Below are positions 45,627 through 55,074 of a stretch of DNA of 64,000 nt, piece by piece (within the stretch, counting starts at the first letter, position 1; each line of letters starts with the position of its first letter). The stretch is from positions 62,001 to 126,000 of the forward strand of contig NZ_CP144124.1 in the NCBI RefSeq assembly GCF_036429475.1. The letters run 5' to 3'. This DNA comes from Halalkalicoccus sp. CGA53. Lineage in GTDB: Archaea > Halobacteriota > Halobacteria > Halobacteriales > Halalkalicoccaceae. Both the position numbers and the translations under genes were made by a program. The notes under the pieces were generated by a model. The model did no database searches and was not told the DNA's origin. It saw only the letters and a list, made by a program, of their open reading frames with translations.

Positions 45627-46640
45627 TCAAACGTAGGGAACGACGTCGTCGCCGATGCGCTCAATGCACTCGATCGCCACCTCGTGGTCCATCCCCGGCC
45701 AATGGAGTCGCGGAATTATGTACTCGGCCTCAAGGTCCTCCTCGTAGCGCTCAATCTCAGCGCACACTTCCTCGGGCGTTCCGAGCAGAAACCGGTCCTC
45801 AGCGAGTTGTTCGAACGGTTTGTGGAGATCGCGTTTGTCCTCCATCGCCTCGTCCTGTCCCCAATCGATGTATGCCTGGTACTTCGAGAATAGGTGCCCG
45901 CGAGCCGCTTCCACCGCCTCCTCGTGGCTATCCGCGACGAACATTTCGCGAATGATCGGAACTCCCGTGTCTGCGCCCTGACCTTCCCTGATCTCGTCGT
46001 ACTCCACTTTCAGCTCCTCGATCTCCGCGATTGTCGAGTGCGGGTTGACGAACCAGGCGTCGCCCGACCGAGCGGCCCGTCGGACCGCGGGTCGAGCATT
46101 GGCGGCGATCCAGATCGGCAGTCGCTCGCGCGGGCGGGGAGTGATTGAGACCCCATTGACGGCGTAGTACTTGCCATCGAATACAACGTTCTCCTCGGTC
46201 CAGAGGTGCTTCAGTAGTGTAATTCCCTCTTCGAAGCGGTCCACGCGCTCCGACTTCGGGACGCCGAAGCTCTCGAATTCGACGTCCCGATAGCCGATTC
46301 CGACGCCGGCGATCACGTTCTCGGCGAGAGCGTCAAGCGTGGTCAACTGCTCGGCGATCTCCACGGGATGGTGAAGCGGGAGCAACACGACTCCCGTTCC
46401 GACGCTCATCGATCCCGCCTCGGCCGTCAGGCGAGCGAGCAGAGGGAGTTGCTGGAGTTGTACGTAACTCGAGAGGTAGTGTTGCCCGGTCGTGATCATG
46501 TCGACGCCGGCTTCTCGAGCGGCGACCGTCTGGGCCACCAATCCCTCAGCCAGTTTCTCGGGGGAGCCTCCTGCACTGGTCTGGCAATTGAGATACAGCC
46601 CGAATTTAATTACTCCTCGACGGATGGCCTGCAGTTGCAA
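45627..46640 (-). CDS. Luciferase-like (LLM) flavin-dependent oxidoreductase
   Basis: About 337 aa. It starts near IKFGLYLNCQTSAGGSPEKL and includes GVGIGYRDVEFESFGVPKSERVDRFEEGI and YAVNGVSITPRPRERLPIWI, the usual F420- or FMN-dependent LLM pattern. The start is ambiguous: there is no ATG, TTG occurs at 46640 and 46664, and a GAGGAG lies just before an ATT that would give the natural N-terminus. It is divergent from the nitrile hydratase operon. Possible roles are oxidative ring or C-N bond cleavage. Confidence 0.88.
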   Translation of the reverse strand: MQLQAIRRGVIKFGLYLNCQTSAGGSPEKLAEGLVAQTVAAREAGVDMITTGQHYLSSYVQLQQLPLLARLTAEAGSMSVGTGVVLLPLHHPVEIAEQLTTLDALAENVIAGVGIGYRDVEFESFGVPKSERVDRFEEGITLLKHLWTEENVVFDGKYYAVNGVSITPRPRERLPIWIAANARPAVRRAARSGDAWFVNPHSTIAEIEELKVEYDEIREGQGADTGVPIIREMFVADSHEEAVEAARGHLFSKYQAYIDWGQDEAMEDKRDLHKPFEQLAEDRFLLGTPEEVCAEIERYEEDLEAEYIIPRLHWPGMDHEVAIECIERIGDDVVPYV

Positions 46641-46783
46641 ATGCGTTGTGAAACTGGATCCCAAAGCGCATGGTCGGGTTCGCCGACCGATGGGGACACA
46701 CCTGAGAACGATTAGTCACCCAGGTTTCGCTCCGTTAGACGCACCGATGAAACTATTTTGTATCGAGGGCCGAATGTACTGTC

Positions 46784-47497
46784 ATGAATGGCATCCATGA
46801 CATGGGTGGAATGCACGGGTTCGGCGAGATCGACGTCGACGACGCGAGCTTTCACGACGACTGGGAACGGGCGGTCTTCGCCGTCGAGAAACTCCTCCGG
46901 TACCAGTCGATCTACGGCATTGACGAGAAGCGCCACGCCATAGAGCGAATCGATCCGGAGACCTACCTCAACGTGAGCTATTTCGAGCGGTGGGCGCTTG
47001 GAAGCGAAACACTTCTGCTCGAGAACGGAACCATCGACCAAAACGAGTTGCGAGCCGCGGTCAACCGGGGAGACGGAATCAATCTCGTCGACGACCGCGC
47101 GACGGACAGGTCGGGCGACGGCGAACTGGTCAAACTGACTCGCGACGGATTTCGACAGGACGCGGCTTACGACCGCGATCCGATCGAACCCCAGTATAAT
47201 CTGGGCATGAGGGTAGTCGTAAGAAACGACCACCCCGCCGGCCACACCCGCTGTCCTCGATACGTCCGACGAGCACGCGGAACCATCGAGGACGTGCGCG
47301 GAACCTACGTGGTCCCGGACGAAGCTGCACACGGTGAGGAGGTCGCGGAGCCACTATACGCCGTTCGCTTCAACGCGAACGACCTCTGGAACGACGACAC
47401 CGATGGCGACGCAATCTACGTCGATCTCTGGGAGCGGCACCTCAAGCGGGCGAGCGAGACGACAGCCGGTCGCGCCGCGACGGAGGACGAGCGATGA
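46784..47497 (+). CDS. nthB: Nitrile hydratase subunit beta
   Basis: Hydrates a nitrile to an amide as an alpha-beta complex. The 237-aa protein starts MNGIHDMGGMHGFGEIDVDD, the invariant beta-subunit N-terminus. It has YFERWALGSETLLLENG and the C-terminal barrel YNLGMRVVVRNDHPAGHTRCPRYVRRARGTI with LYAVRFNANDLW. The order beta-alpha-activator is the one found in cobalt-type enzymes. It overlaps the alpha gene by four bases. Confidence 0.95.
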   Translation: MNGIHDMGGMHGFGEIDVDDASFHDDWERAVFAVEKLLRYQSIYGIDEKRHAIERIDPETYLNVSYFERWALGSETLLLENGTIDQNELRAAVNRGDGINLVDDRATDRSGDGELVKLTRDGFRQDAAYDRDPIEPQYNLGMRVVVRNDHPAGHTRCPRYVRRARGTIEDVRGTYVVPDEAAHGEEVAEPLYAVRFNANDLWNDDTDGDAIYVDLWERHLKRASETTAGRAATEDER

Positions 47498-48171
47498 GCC
47501 GCGACCACTCGAACGAGGACGGGCACGACCACGTCCACTCGCACGAGGAGCACGGGCACTCGGGCGACGAACACAACCACGCTCACCCCGAGGACGCGCC
47601 CGACGAGCTGAAATCTCGAACGCGAGCGCTACAGTCGCTTCTGCTCGAGAAGGGGCTGATCAGTACCGAGGCAGTCGACGAAGTCCTGCGGCTGTTCGAA
47701 GAGGAAGTCGGGCCGATGAACGGCGCACGCGTCGTCGCGCGGGCCTGGTCGGATCCCGACTTCGAGGGGCGCCTGCTTGACGATGCGAACGAGGCGCTAT
47801 CGGAGTTCGATTTTGCGATCGGCAAGCAGCATCTCGAAGTGGTTGAGAACACGCCGACGGTTCACAACACGGTGGTCTGCACGCTTTGTTCGTGCTACCC
47901 GTGGTCGATACTTGGTCTCCCGCCGACCTGGTACAAATCGCCGCAGTACCGCTCGCGAATTGTCCGGGAGCCCCGGGCCGTCCTTTCAGAGTTCGGGCTC
48001 GAATTAAACCCCGAGATTGAGGTGCGGACGTGGGACTCGAGTTCCGAGGTGAGATATATGGTGTTGCCACAGCGTCCGCCGGGAACCGAGGGGCTCAACG
48101 AGGAAAAGTTAGCGTCACTGGTGACGCGGAATGCGATGATAGGTGTCGAACGGCTCGGGGGTAACCCGTGA
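47494..48171 (+). CDS. nthA: Nitrile hydratase subunit alpha, cobalt type
   Basis: The metal-bearing subunit, 225 aa. The claw VCTLCSCYPW (Cys129, Cys132, Cys134) carries Thr after the first Cys, the signature of Co(III) enzymes; iron enzymes have Ser. Residues 1-31 contain ten histidines alternating with acidic residues, a tail not seen in standard alpha subunits that could hold metal for loading (inference). The rest (NGARVVARAWSDPDFEGRLL, YKSPQYRSRIVREPR) is canonical. It overlaps both neighbours by four bases. Confidence 0.95.
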   Translation: MSRDHSNEDGHDHVHSHEEHGHSGDEHNHAHPEDAPDELKSRTRALQSLLLEKGLISTEAVDEVLRLFEEEVGPMNGARVVARAWSDPDFEGRLLDDANEALSEFDFAIGKQHLEVVENTPTVHNTVVCTLCSCYPWSILGLPPTWYKSPQYRSRIVREPRAVLSEFGLELNPEIEVRTWDSSSEVRYMVLPQRPPGTEGLNEEKLASLVTRNAMIGVERLGGNP

Positions 48172-48539
48172 ACGAAGACGCGGTGCGCGCGACGCTCGAG
48201 GAGCTGGTCGACCTGCCGAACGGGGACTCCGACAGAGACGTCACATTCGACTCCCCTGCGCAGGCCCGCGCGTTCAGCCTGGTCGTCGCGCTCACGCGGA
48301 CAGAGGGGTTCGAATTTATCGAATTCCAGCGACGGCTCGTTAACAGAATTTCCGAGGACGATGGCGCCCTCGAATCCGAGGTCGAAGAGACGTACTACGC
48401 CTACTGGGTAGACGCAGCCGAATCCCTGCTCGTGGATAGGGGACACGTCTCGTCGGCGGAAATCGAAAAGCGTACGCGAGAATTTGCTGCCGGCGATCGA
48501 GACGCCTCGGAGTTCATTATCGGCGACCGAGAGCACTGA
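48168..48539 (+). CDS. Nitrile hydratase activator/accessory protein
   Basis: A 123-aa homologue of the small beta-like activators that deliver cobalt to the alpha subunit by subunit exchange. Key segments are FDSPAQARAFSLVVALTRTEGFEFIEFQRRL and VEETYYAYWVDAAESLLVDRGH. A GTG start overlaps the alpha stop (GTGA). It completes a compact three-gene operon. Confidence 0.9.
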   Translation: MNEDAVRATLEELVDLPNGDSDRDVTFDSPAQARAFSLVVALTRTEGFEFIEFQRRLVNRISEDDGALESEVEETYYAYWVDAAESLLVDRGHVSSAEIEKRTREFAAGDRDASEFIIGDREH

Positions 48540-48562
48540 AACAGCCGACCGCCGGTTCGCGG

Positions 48563-49936
48563 CTACTCCGTGACGATTGCGCCGACGTCAGCCACCGAGC
48601 GTAACGAGTCGAGCCGTTCGCGAACCGAGGTCACCACCGCTTCGGGTAACGCGCGGCCGGCACACCGGTGGAACTTCTCGGCGAGCTCGTCGTCGGAAAG
48701 CGGGTTCGCGGGATCGCCCGGGGGGACCTCCTGCACTCGTTCGTACGTACTGTCTGCGGTTTCTATTCGTACGCTGGCCGTCGAATCGTTGTACTCGAGG
48801 GAGTCATCAATCGTCCACTGCACCAGCTCTCGAACGCGCTGGACGGCTGCGTCGTCAACGCTGCCGTCCTCGAAAGCCTCGACTCCGACGTGCGGACGGA
48901 CGGCTGCACTCGCAACCGTGTACTCGAGCGAGAATTTCGCCTCCAGCCCAGTATCGGGATTCGGGTAGTGTAACGCGTCGCCCGCTCCGGAAGCAGTCGT
49001 TACCCGCACCGACTCGACGTCGGCAGGGTCGATGCCACGTTCCGCCACCAGGTTTTCGGTCGCGTGAATGCTGGTGTGGGTGTAGTAACAACAGGGATAC
49101 TTTTTGACGTTGATATCGTGTATGGCAACGGCGTTCGGTCGCTCTAGATCCGGAAGATCAGCGTAGGAGACCGGATCCTCGCCGGCGTAGAGCTCAAGGA
49201 ACCCCCGATCACCATCAATCGCGTCGGGTGCGGCGGTGAATCCGCCCGCGGCCAGACGGGCGGCTGTAACTCCCGAGCGAGCCGCGTTTCCGACGTGCAT
49301 CGGTTTGGCCATCGTACCGAAGTTCTGCTTTACCCCCGCCGCCATCGACGCGGCAACGTTCAGCGCGTGTCGCGTGGCGTCCGCATCGAGGTCAAGCACC
49401 TTAGCGCCCGCGGCCGCGGCGCCGAAGGTGCCGAATGTTCCCGTGGCGTGCCATCCCCCTCGGTAGTGGGACGGGTTGATAGCCGCTGCGAGAAAGCACT
49501 GTGCCTCGAATCCTGCTACGTAGGCTTCGATCGCGAGCGCTCCGCTAAGTTCGTTGCCGGCGGCAAGCGCAAGGATCGCTGGAACCATCGTTACGCTCGG
49601 GTGACCGGAGATACCCCACGAGACGTCGTCGTAATCCTGCGAGTGACCCGCGATTCCGTGTATGAATGCTGCATCCGTGGTCGCCACACTCCGGCCCGCT
49701 CCCCAGAGCGGAGCCGAACCGGGTTCGGCGAGCGTGTCGATCGCGACCCTCGTCGGCGGCTCACTCATGCCGGAAAGTATCACCCCGCACGTATCGACAA
49801 ACGCGCGTTCGACCGTTCGAATCTCATCTTCGGTTAGTTCGTCGACAGAGAGTGTTTCGATGCACTCTACCAGTTCGTCAACGGGACGCATACCACCTTT
49901 GTCGGTGTTTGGCTGTTGCCCGCTATCAAGATCCAT
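48563..49936 (-). CDS. MmgE/PrpD family protein
   Basis: A 457-aa member of the 2-methylcitrate dehydratase/cis-aconitate decarboxylase family. Landmarks are FIHGIAGHSQDYDDVSWGIS, GHPSVTMVPAILALAAGNEL, GGWHATGTFGTFGAAAAGAK, and MAKPMHVGNAARSGVTAARLA, with VKKYPCCYYTHTSIHA later. The start may be ATG 49936 or ATG 49891 (MRPVDELVE). It converges on the nitrile hydratase operon. Which reaction it performs cannot be read from these motifs; decarboxylation to itaconate is attractive in this context. Confidence 0.9.
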   Translation of the reverse strand: MDLDSGQQPNTDKGGMRPVDELVECIETLSVDELTEDEIRTVERAFVDTCGVILSGMSEPPTRVAIDTLAEPGSAPLWGAGRSVATTDAAFIHGIAGHSQDYDDVSWGISGHPSVTMVPAILALAAGNELSGALAIEAYVAGFEAQCFLAAAINPSHYRGGWHATGTFGTFGAAAAGAKVLDLDADATRHALNVAASMAAGVKQNFGTMAKPMHVGNAARSGVTAARLAAGGFTAAPDAIDGDRGFLELYAGEDPVSYADLPDLERPNAVAIHDINVKKYPCCYYTHTSIHATENLVAERGIDPADVESVRVTTASGAGDALHYPNPDTGLEAKFSLEYTVASAAVRPHVGVEAFEDGSVDDAAVQRVRELVQWTIDDSLEYNDSTASVRIETADSTYERVQEVPPGDPANPLSDDELAEKFHRCAGRALPEAVVTSVRERLDSLRSVADVGAIVTE

Positions 49937-50299
49937 GAACTATTGTATTGACCACATCCACATATGTATTCCTGACCTGGCGGGTCGTACGCTCGAGCCG
50001 AAACTCTGGTTTGAAGGTGTTTTGCCGGCGAAAACATTGTCTAATCGCCACATACGACCGATCCATGACGGTTCGATCCACCGGTAGGAGCGGTCATCAT
50101 ACTACAGCAACGCCGCGAGAGAGTGATTTTAGATGGTCATATCTTACAAGAAATACTTTTTGCTGGTGAATTTCCTTAACTATGTGGTCGAGTATCGCCC
50201 AGTTATAATTGGCCCGTGACGGCCGATTCCTTCCCGCTAAGAATGACACTTTCTCCCCGAGCGATAGATACAAGTTTCCGTTGCCTAAAGTGAGTGCAG
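49937..50299. other. Divergent intergenic region
   Basis: About 360 bp between MmgE/PrpD and the second CoA-transferase, likely holding both promoters. No element is clear enough to call. Confidence 0.35.
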
Positions 50300-51484
50300 A
50301 TGTCCGCCCCGTTAAGCGATATCACGGTCATTGAGCTTACCCAGATGATTGCAGGTCCCCACGCGGGGATGCATCTTGCCGATATGGGGGCTGACGTGAT
50401 TAAAATCGAACGTCCTGAGTTCGGGGAGATCGCCAGGAACGTCGAACCGAAAGTCGGTGGAGAGAGCTTCTACTACATGACCGTCAATCGTGGAAAGCGA
50501 AGCGTGACATTGGACCTGAAATCGGACGAGGGACGAGAGGCACTGCTTTCTATCGTCGATGAAGCTGACATCGTCATCGAGAACTACACCCCAGGGACGG
50601 TATCGGAGTTAGGAATCGATTACGAGATCGTGCGCGAACGGAACCCGGAAATCATCTACTGTTCGGTCAGTGGATTCGGACAGACCGGTCCGCGCAAATA
50701 CGAGGCCGGCGTCGATTTCGTGGTTCAAGCGTATACGGGGGTTGCCTCCGTGACGCGTGATACGGACGGACGGCCACTCCGGATGGGCGTCACTGTTTCA
50801 GATCTAGCGGGCGCCATGTACGCGCTCCAGGCAATCCTCGCGAGTCTCAGACGCCGCGACCGCGAAGGGGTAGGCGACTACATCGACGTTTCGCTGACCG
50901 ACAGCCTCATTTCGTTCCTGAGTACCCGTGCGGGGTACTCCTTTGCGACCAACGAACCATTCCCCTCAGTAGGTCGAACGCACGTGTACTTCGCCCCGGA
51001 GGGCATCTTCAAGACGGGCGACGGACATATCCAAATTTCGACGGTAACAGAACAACACTGGGACGACCTTTGTGAGGTTTTAGACAGCGACGAGTTGCTC
51101 AATCGGCCGGAGTTCGATACGATCGACGATCGGTGCGAACATTCAGAGGAACTCACCATAGCGCTTGAAACCGTGCTCCAAGAGCGACCGGCCGAAGAAT
51201 GGGTCGACCGAATAACGCGGAATGGGGTCCCGGCGGCGGAGGTTAACGACACGTATTCCATCTGGGAGGAAGAACACACCGAGGCCCGGGACATGCAGTT
51301 CGAGGTCCAAACGGCTAGCGGTGAGAAATTTCCGACGATATCGTACCCCGTAAAACACGACGCATGGGAGTGGGAAGGTGACGAGTACATCGCGCCGCTG
51401 GGTGGAGACACGGAGGTCGTGCTCCAATCGGTGGGGTACGATGATGACGAGATCGAAACGTTTCGCGAAGATGGCATCATCTAG
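50300..51484 (+). CDS. CaiB/BaiF class III CoA-transferase
   Basis: A 394-aa second CoA-transferase. ATG 50300 (MSAPLSDITVIELTQMIAGP) is preferred over GTG 50294. The catalytic Asp is about residue 139 in EAGVDFVVQAYTGVASV, with ADMGADVIKIERPEFGE and ENYTPGTVSELGIDYE. It is clearly diverged from the copy at 39788, so it probably has a different acid substrate. Adjacent to MmgE/PrpD. Confidence 0.93.
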   Translation: MSAPLSDITVIELTQMIAGPHAGMHLADMGADVIKIERPEFGEIARNVEPKVGGESFYYMTVNRGKRSVTLDLKSDEGREALLSIVDEADIVIENYTPGTVSELGIDYEIVRERNPEIIYCSVSGFGQTGPRKYEAGVDFVVQAYTGVASVTRDTDGRPLRMGVTVSDLAGAMYALQAILASLRRRDREGVGDYIDVSLTDSLISFLSTRAGYSFATNEPFPSVGRTHVYFAPEGIFKTGDGHIQISTVTEQHWDDLCEVLDSDELLNRPEFDTIDDRCEHSEELTIALETVLQERPAEEWVDRITRNGVPAAEVNDTYSIWEEEHTEARDMQFEVQTASGEKFPTISYPVKHDAWEWEGDEYIAPLGGDTEVVLQSVGYDDDEIETFREDGII

Positions 51485-52301
51485 TTAGGTCGGCGCACCG
51501 TCGGACCCGCAACTGTCGTCGAGCAACCGCCACGCCTGTCGTTATCGTACACCCTGCATCAAAACCGGTTTCGAGACATCGTTCCGCCGCTACCAATCAT
51601 CAACCTCACTCACTACCCAGTGGACCGATCGGTGACAATTGAGTTGAGTCAAAGAAGAGACCACCACGGGAATTTGGCTCGTCCCACATCGCGGAACGAG
51701 AGGCGACGTTAAAGGGCCGAATCACCCTATCGGCGGTTTCCGATTTACGACCATACCTCTGTAACGATACGATCGGATCGTAGTTGTCCACTGCTCACAC
51801 CACCGGTACCACATTTGTCCACTGGTCACGCTTCACATTAATCATCAATTGAATATTCCGACGTTACAGTCGGAGTACTGAGTATCGTCCCGCAATCCGG
51901 AATTTTAATGGGGTGGAGGCGGTCCAAGGGCAGCGAGTCCAGAGACCGTTAAATCTGAACCGGTTACGGTAATGGTTCAAACAGCAACCAACGCCGTCGC
52001 TGCCGCCCCACTACCGACTCAGGCGGCTGACGCCACCATTTCACTAAGGATGCGTTTCGATTATACCTGCCGAGTGACCGGTAGCTACCCAACGATGTTC
52101 CCCAATATCGCCCGTCTGACTGGCCGCAGCCGTCGTAAATTAAACGACCTCACTGGCTTCGATCTGATGTTTTGAGCGTTTGCCACGCCAAAAAGCGAGC
52201 CGGCTAGGCCAGCACTTAAACGCTCGCTCGTACGCAGATGGAGAAATCCACGTGAACACCTGCGAGAGCCACGCATCTCAAAGGACAAGCTGACTGTGTA
52301 T
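51485..52301. other. Long intergenic region up to the IS701 element
   Basis: About 800 bp. Frames at 51972-52175 and 52085-52339 have no recognisable family and overlap on opposite strands. I see no RNA gene or repeat. Confidence 0.35.
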
Positions 52302-53540
52302 GTGGGTATCATAGCTGTACTTCCGAGGTTCAACGCCACAGTTTACGGATAGCGACCAGATTCTACAGGTTGAGCTGATTGAAAAAAGGACTGCGGAATC
52401 AGTGGTGACTGGGAGTGGCACTCTAAAAACAACTCAGAGATGTGGTCGTGCACACGCGTGTACTGTGTGATGGAATTCTGGTGGTATAGAGGAATCAAGT
52501 GAGCGCTGCCGCTCCAGCGGCAGACGCTCTCGTCGAACGGTGGCTACCACGGTGAGTAGCTCTGAAGCATATACTCCGCTAACTCCTCTGCTCGGTCTCG
52601 ATCACACCCCCTTGACTTCCATCAGCCCTTGAATCGCTGATTCTCGAACGATCTGGCTGATTACTTCCTCAAATGACGAGAAGGTTGAGTGATTCGCACC
52701 GGTCTCAAGCCGTCGCCGTACCACGAACGCACGGGCTAACAACACCACCGCGAGGTGGTGATGAACGCCCTTCCAGGTTCGCCCCTGGTACTCGTCAGCA
52801 CCGAGGTTTTGCTAGATATCTCTGTGGAACTGCTCTACGCACCAGCAGAGTTGTACCCAGGACACTAATTCCTCCAGAGACGCCTCGTCAACGCCCCAGC
52901 ATATCCATGCTCTGAGTTCACCGTTTTCTTCGTCTTCGTCATCGCTCTTCTCGTTCTTCTGGAGTAACCAGCCTGTTTCATCGCTCACCCACCCTGTATC
53001 CAGGCGTTTCCCTTCTCGAACTCGTGTTTGATAGAATTCACTGAAGAGGGGTCCTTTGGTCCCATCATTCCACGTGTCTCAGTCCAAGCGACGTCGCCGA
53101 GTGCCTCGGCGACTTCCGTTGGCGTCTCCGATGTCACGTCTTCAGGATGAGCAACGTGTTTTCGATTGGGATGCGCGCCTGGATGGATAAGGTCGGTGTC
53201 CTCAGGAATGGTCTGGAACTCTATCGGCGACACTTCAAGGACATACGGCTCAGAGATCGCCCGGAATTTCAGACGGAAACTCCGGGCTTCGCCGAAGAAT
53301 CTGTCGGCAATGACACAGCAGTGATCGATTTCGGCGGAGACTGCCTGTTCGACGAGTTCCAGGGCAAGCTCGGGCTTCGACTGGTGTTCAATGTCGACAG
53401 GGACACCTATATCTTTCCGTCGCTGGGCGTAGCGTTCCCGTTCTTGCTGATTCTCGTAGTCTGCATCGTCGTCGCCAGTCCACTTTTCAGACAGGAACGA
53501 CCGCATTCCGAGTGGCCAGGTGAGTTGATCAGCGTTCTGC

Positions 53541-53562
53541 CGCTCGCCAGGTCTGGCGAGCG
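53541..53562. repeat. Perfect inverted repeat in IS701 transposase (10-bp arms)
   Basis: CGCTCGCCAG at 53541-53550 and CTGGCGAGCG at 53553-53562 around two bases, within codons for TLARPGE. Confidence 0.8.
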
Positions 53563-53827
53563 TGCAGTTGACCGTCACCTGGCAGTTGTCAAGTTTTCCA
53601 GTCACACCACATCACTGACGAGCGACGCCGACACTGTCGGTTCCCGTCTTCGGGATGCCCATGCCATCGACGATCAGTGCAGCTTCGTGGCCCTGGATCG
53701 CTTTTGGGACGTGTTCCCGAAGCTCAGCCTCAACGCGTTCGTGTTCCCATGGACTCTCACGGACAAACCGTTCAAGCCGTTCCTGATTGGTGTGCATTTT
53801 CTCGGCGATGTCGGTGATGGTGTTGGG

Positions 53828-53856
53828 ACTTCCGGGACGCAGCAGGCCCCGGAAGT
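53828..53856. repeat. Perfect inverted repeat in IS701 transposase (9-bp arms)
   Basis: ACTTCCGGG at 53828-53836 and its complement at 53848-53856, loop 11 bases, within codons for YFRGLLRPGS. Confidence 0.75.
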
Positions 53857-54134
53857 ACCGGCCTGCGTTCAGCCATGTCCGTTCGTTTTTCGGCCACGTT
53901 GATCCATCTACCCGAGTGGTGAATGCTGAACGGTAGTCACTGAGAAACTGTAGTCCTTCGGCCTGACTGCGTGTCACGTTGTTCGTCATACCTCAGCGAA
54001 GGCGTTCCCTGGCCGAAAATCAACTGCCAAAGCTAAACCTCGGAAGTACAGCTATGACACCCTCACCACCTTGGTAACACCCGGCTCTTGTCCGGGAGTT
54101 CGACTATTCTCGGCCAGCGACCTTGTTACGCTAG

Positions 54135-54938
54135 CTAGGGGTCCTGTGCGCGAACGTATTCGTGGATCGATCTAAGTATCGTCGCTATCTCGTCCCCGAC
54201 CAGTTCGAGCGCGCGGTCCCCGGCCTCGGCGGTAGCCGCACTGGGATCGCCTAGCGTTCCCGACTCGGTGTACTCGTCGAACGTTCGGTACACCGATACG
54301 CTCCCAGCGTCCAGCAGGCCAGTAGCCGTATTCGCATACGGCTCCTCCTGAGGAGTCGATGACATCTCATCCTCGTCGACGAGCTGGGGACAAACCGAGA
54401 GCATCAACGCTGTCTCAAGTTCTCCGCCGTGCGTTCCGGGAACATCACTCCGTTTGATATCGTCTACGTGTGGACCCAGCAGATCGAGGTAGAAGAGCGT
54501 AGATACCTCGACGTCAGGGTTCTTCCGACCGGCGACGGACGTAGCCGTTGAGAGGAGCGACTTGTTACCCCCGTGACCGTTAAGTAACATGATGGCGTCG
54601 AACCCATTTTGCGCCGCTGAATCGACCGTCTCCACGACGGTGTCAACAAATGTGTTGTGCTCCGCGGAAATTGTCCCGCCGAACGGCAGGTGGTGCGGGG
54701 AGTAGCCGATCCAGAGCGGAGGTGTGAGCAACACCGGTACGTCATCTTCGACGCGATCAGCGCCTGCTTGAGCAGCCGCGGTTGCTAGGATTGTATCGGT
54801 TCCAGTCGGCAGGTGACATCCGTGTTGTTCGGTAGCGCCGACTGGGACGACCAAAATTGATCCATCCTTGCTCGCGAGGTTTCGAACGTCCGCTTTCGGC
54901 TTAGTCAACCATGTTTCCGCTAGCAGTTCGTGGAACAT
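54135..54938 (-). CDS. Creatininase-family amidohydrolase
   Basis: A 267-aa metal-dependent amidohydrolase. ATG 54938 (MFHELLAETWLTKPKADVRN) is chosen; the longer open frame runs into the upstream hydrolase gene. Metal ligands are in VPVGATEQHGCHLPTGTDT (Glu, His, Asp) and THGGELETALML (Glu), with LPFGGTISAEHN and MLLNGHGGNKSLL. The family opens creatinine and other cyclic amides or formamides. It lies 136 bp downstream of the alpha/beta hydrolase on the same strand. Confidence 0.9.
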   Translation of the reverse strand: MFHELLAETWLTKPKADVRNLASKDGSILVVPVGATEQHGCHLPTGTDTILATAAAQAGADRVEDDVPVLLTPPLWIGYSPHHLPFGGTISAEHNTFVDTVVETVDSAAQNGFDAIMLLNGHGGNKSLLSTATSVAGRKNPDVEVSTLFYLDLLGPHVDDIKRSDVPGTHGGELETALMLSVCPQLVDEDEMSSTPQEEPYANTATGLLDAGSVSVYRTFDEYTESGTLGDPSAATAEAGDRALELVGDEIATILRSIHEYVRAQDP

Positions 54939-55074
54939 ACCGGCTGAGATGGAGTTCTTAGTACAAATCGCTTCTGTACGGTGGCCGACTCGACGTTCGC
55001 TGCGAGGGACGCGGACGTTGCGAACGAGGTTGTCGTACTGCGGCTGGCACGTCCAAACGCTGTCGATAGCTGCA

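Larger units (their letters stand above)
52602..53989 (-). pseudogene. IS701-family transposase, multiply broken
   Basis: Starts at ATG 53989 (MTNNVTRSQAEGLQFLSDYR). The first aspartate block is ALIVDGMGIPKTGTDSVGVARQ, then TGA at 53609-53611 where Trp is expected. The frame resumes TGKLDNCQVTVNCTLARPGE and CCVIADRFFGEAR, frameshifts near 53065, and continues EFYQTRVREGKRLDTGWVSD, then LVSWVQLCWCVEQFHRDI-stop-QNLGADEY to TGA 52602-52604. Three independent lesions make it inactive. Several perfect inverted repeats lie inside. Confidence 0.85.
52302..54064. mobile_element. IS701-family element
   Basis: Terminal inverted repeats: the left end has TATCATAGCTGTACTTCCGA around 52307, and the right end, reversed, TGTCATAGCTGTACTTCCGA. 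Both continue GGTT. The length is about 1.76 kb. No target duplication is evident. It carries one degraded transposase gene on the minus strand. Confidence 0.8.

Noticed and set aside
52501-52529. Inverted repeat GAGCG.CTGCCGCT..AGCGGCAG.CGCTC read as a terminator or IS end
   Set aside because: It contains a one-base bulge, is not followed by a T-run and lies inside the IS701 element 3' of the transposase; no function can be assigned.
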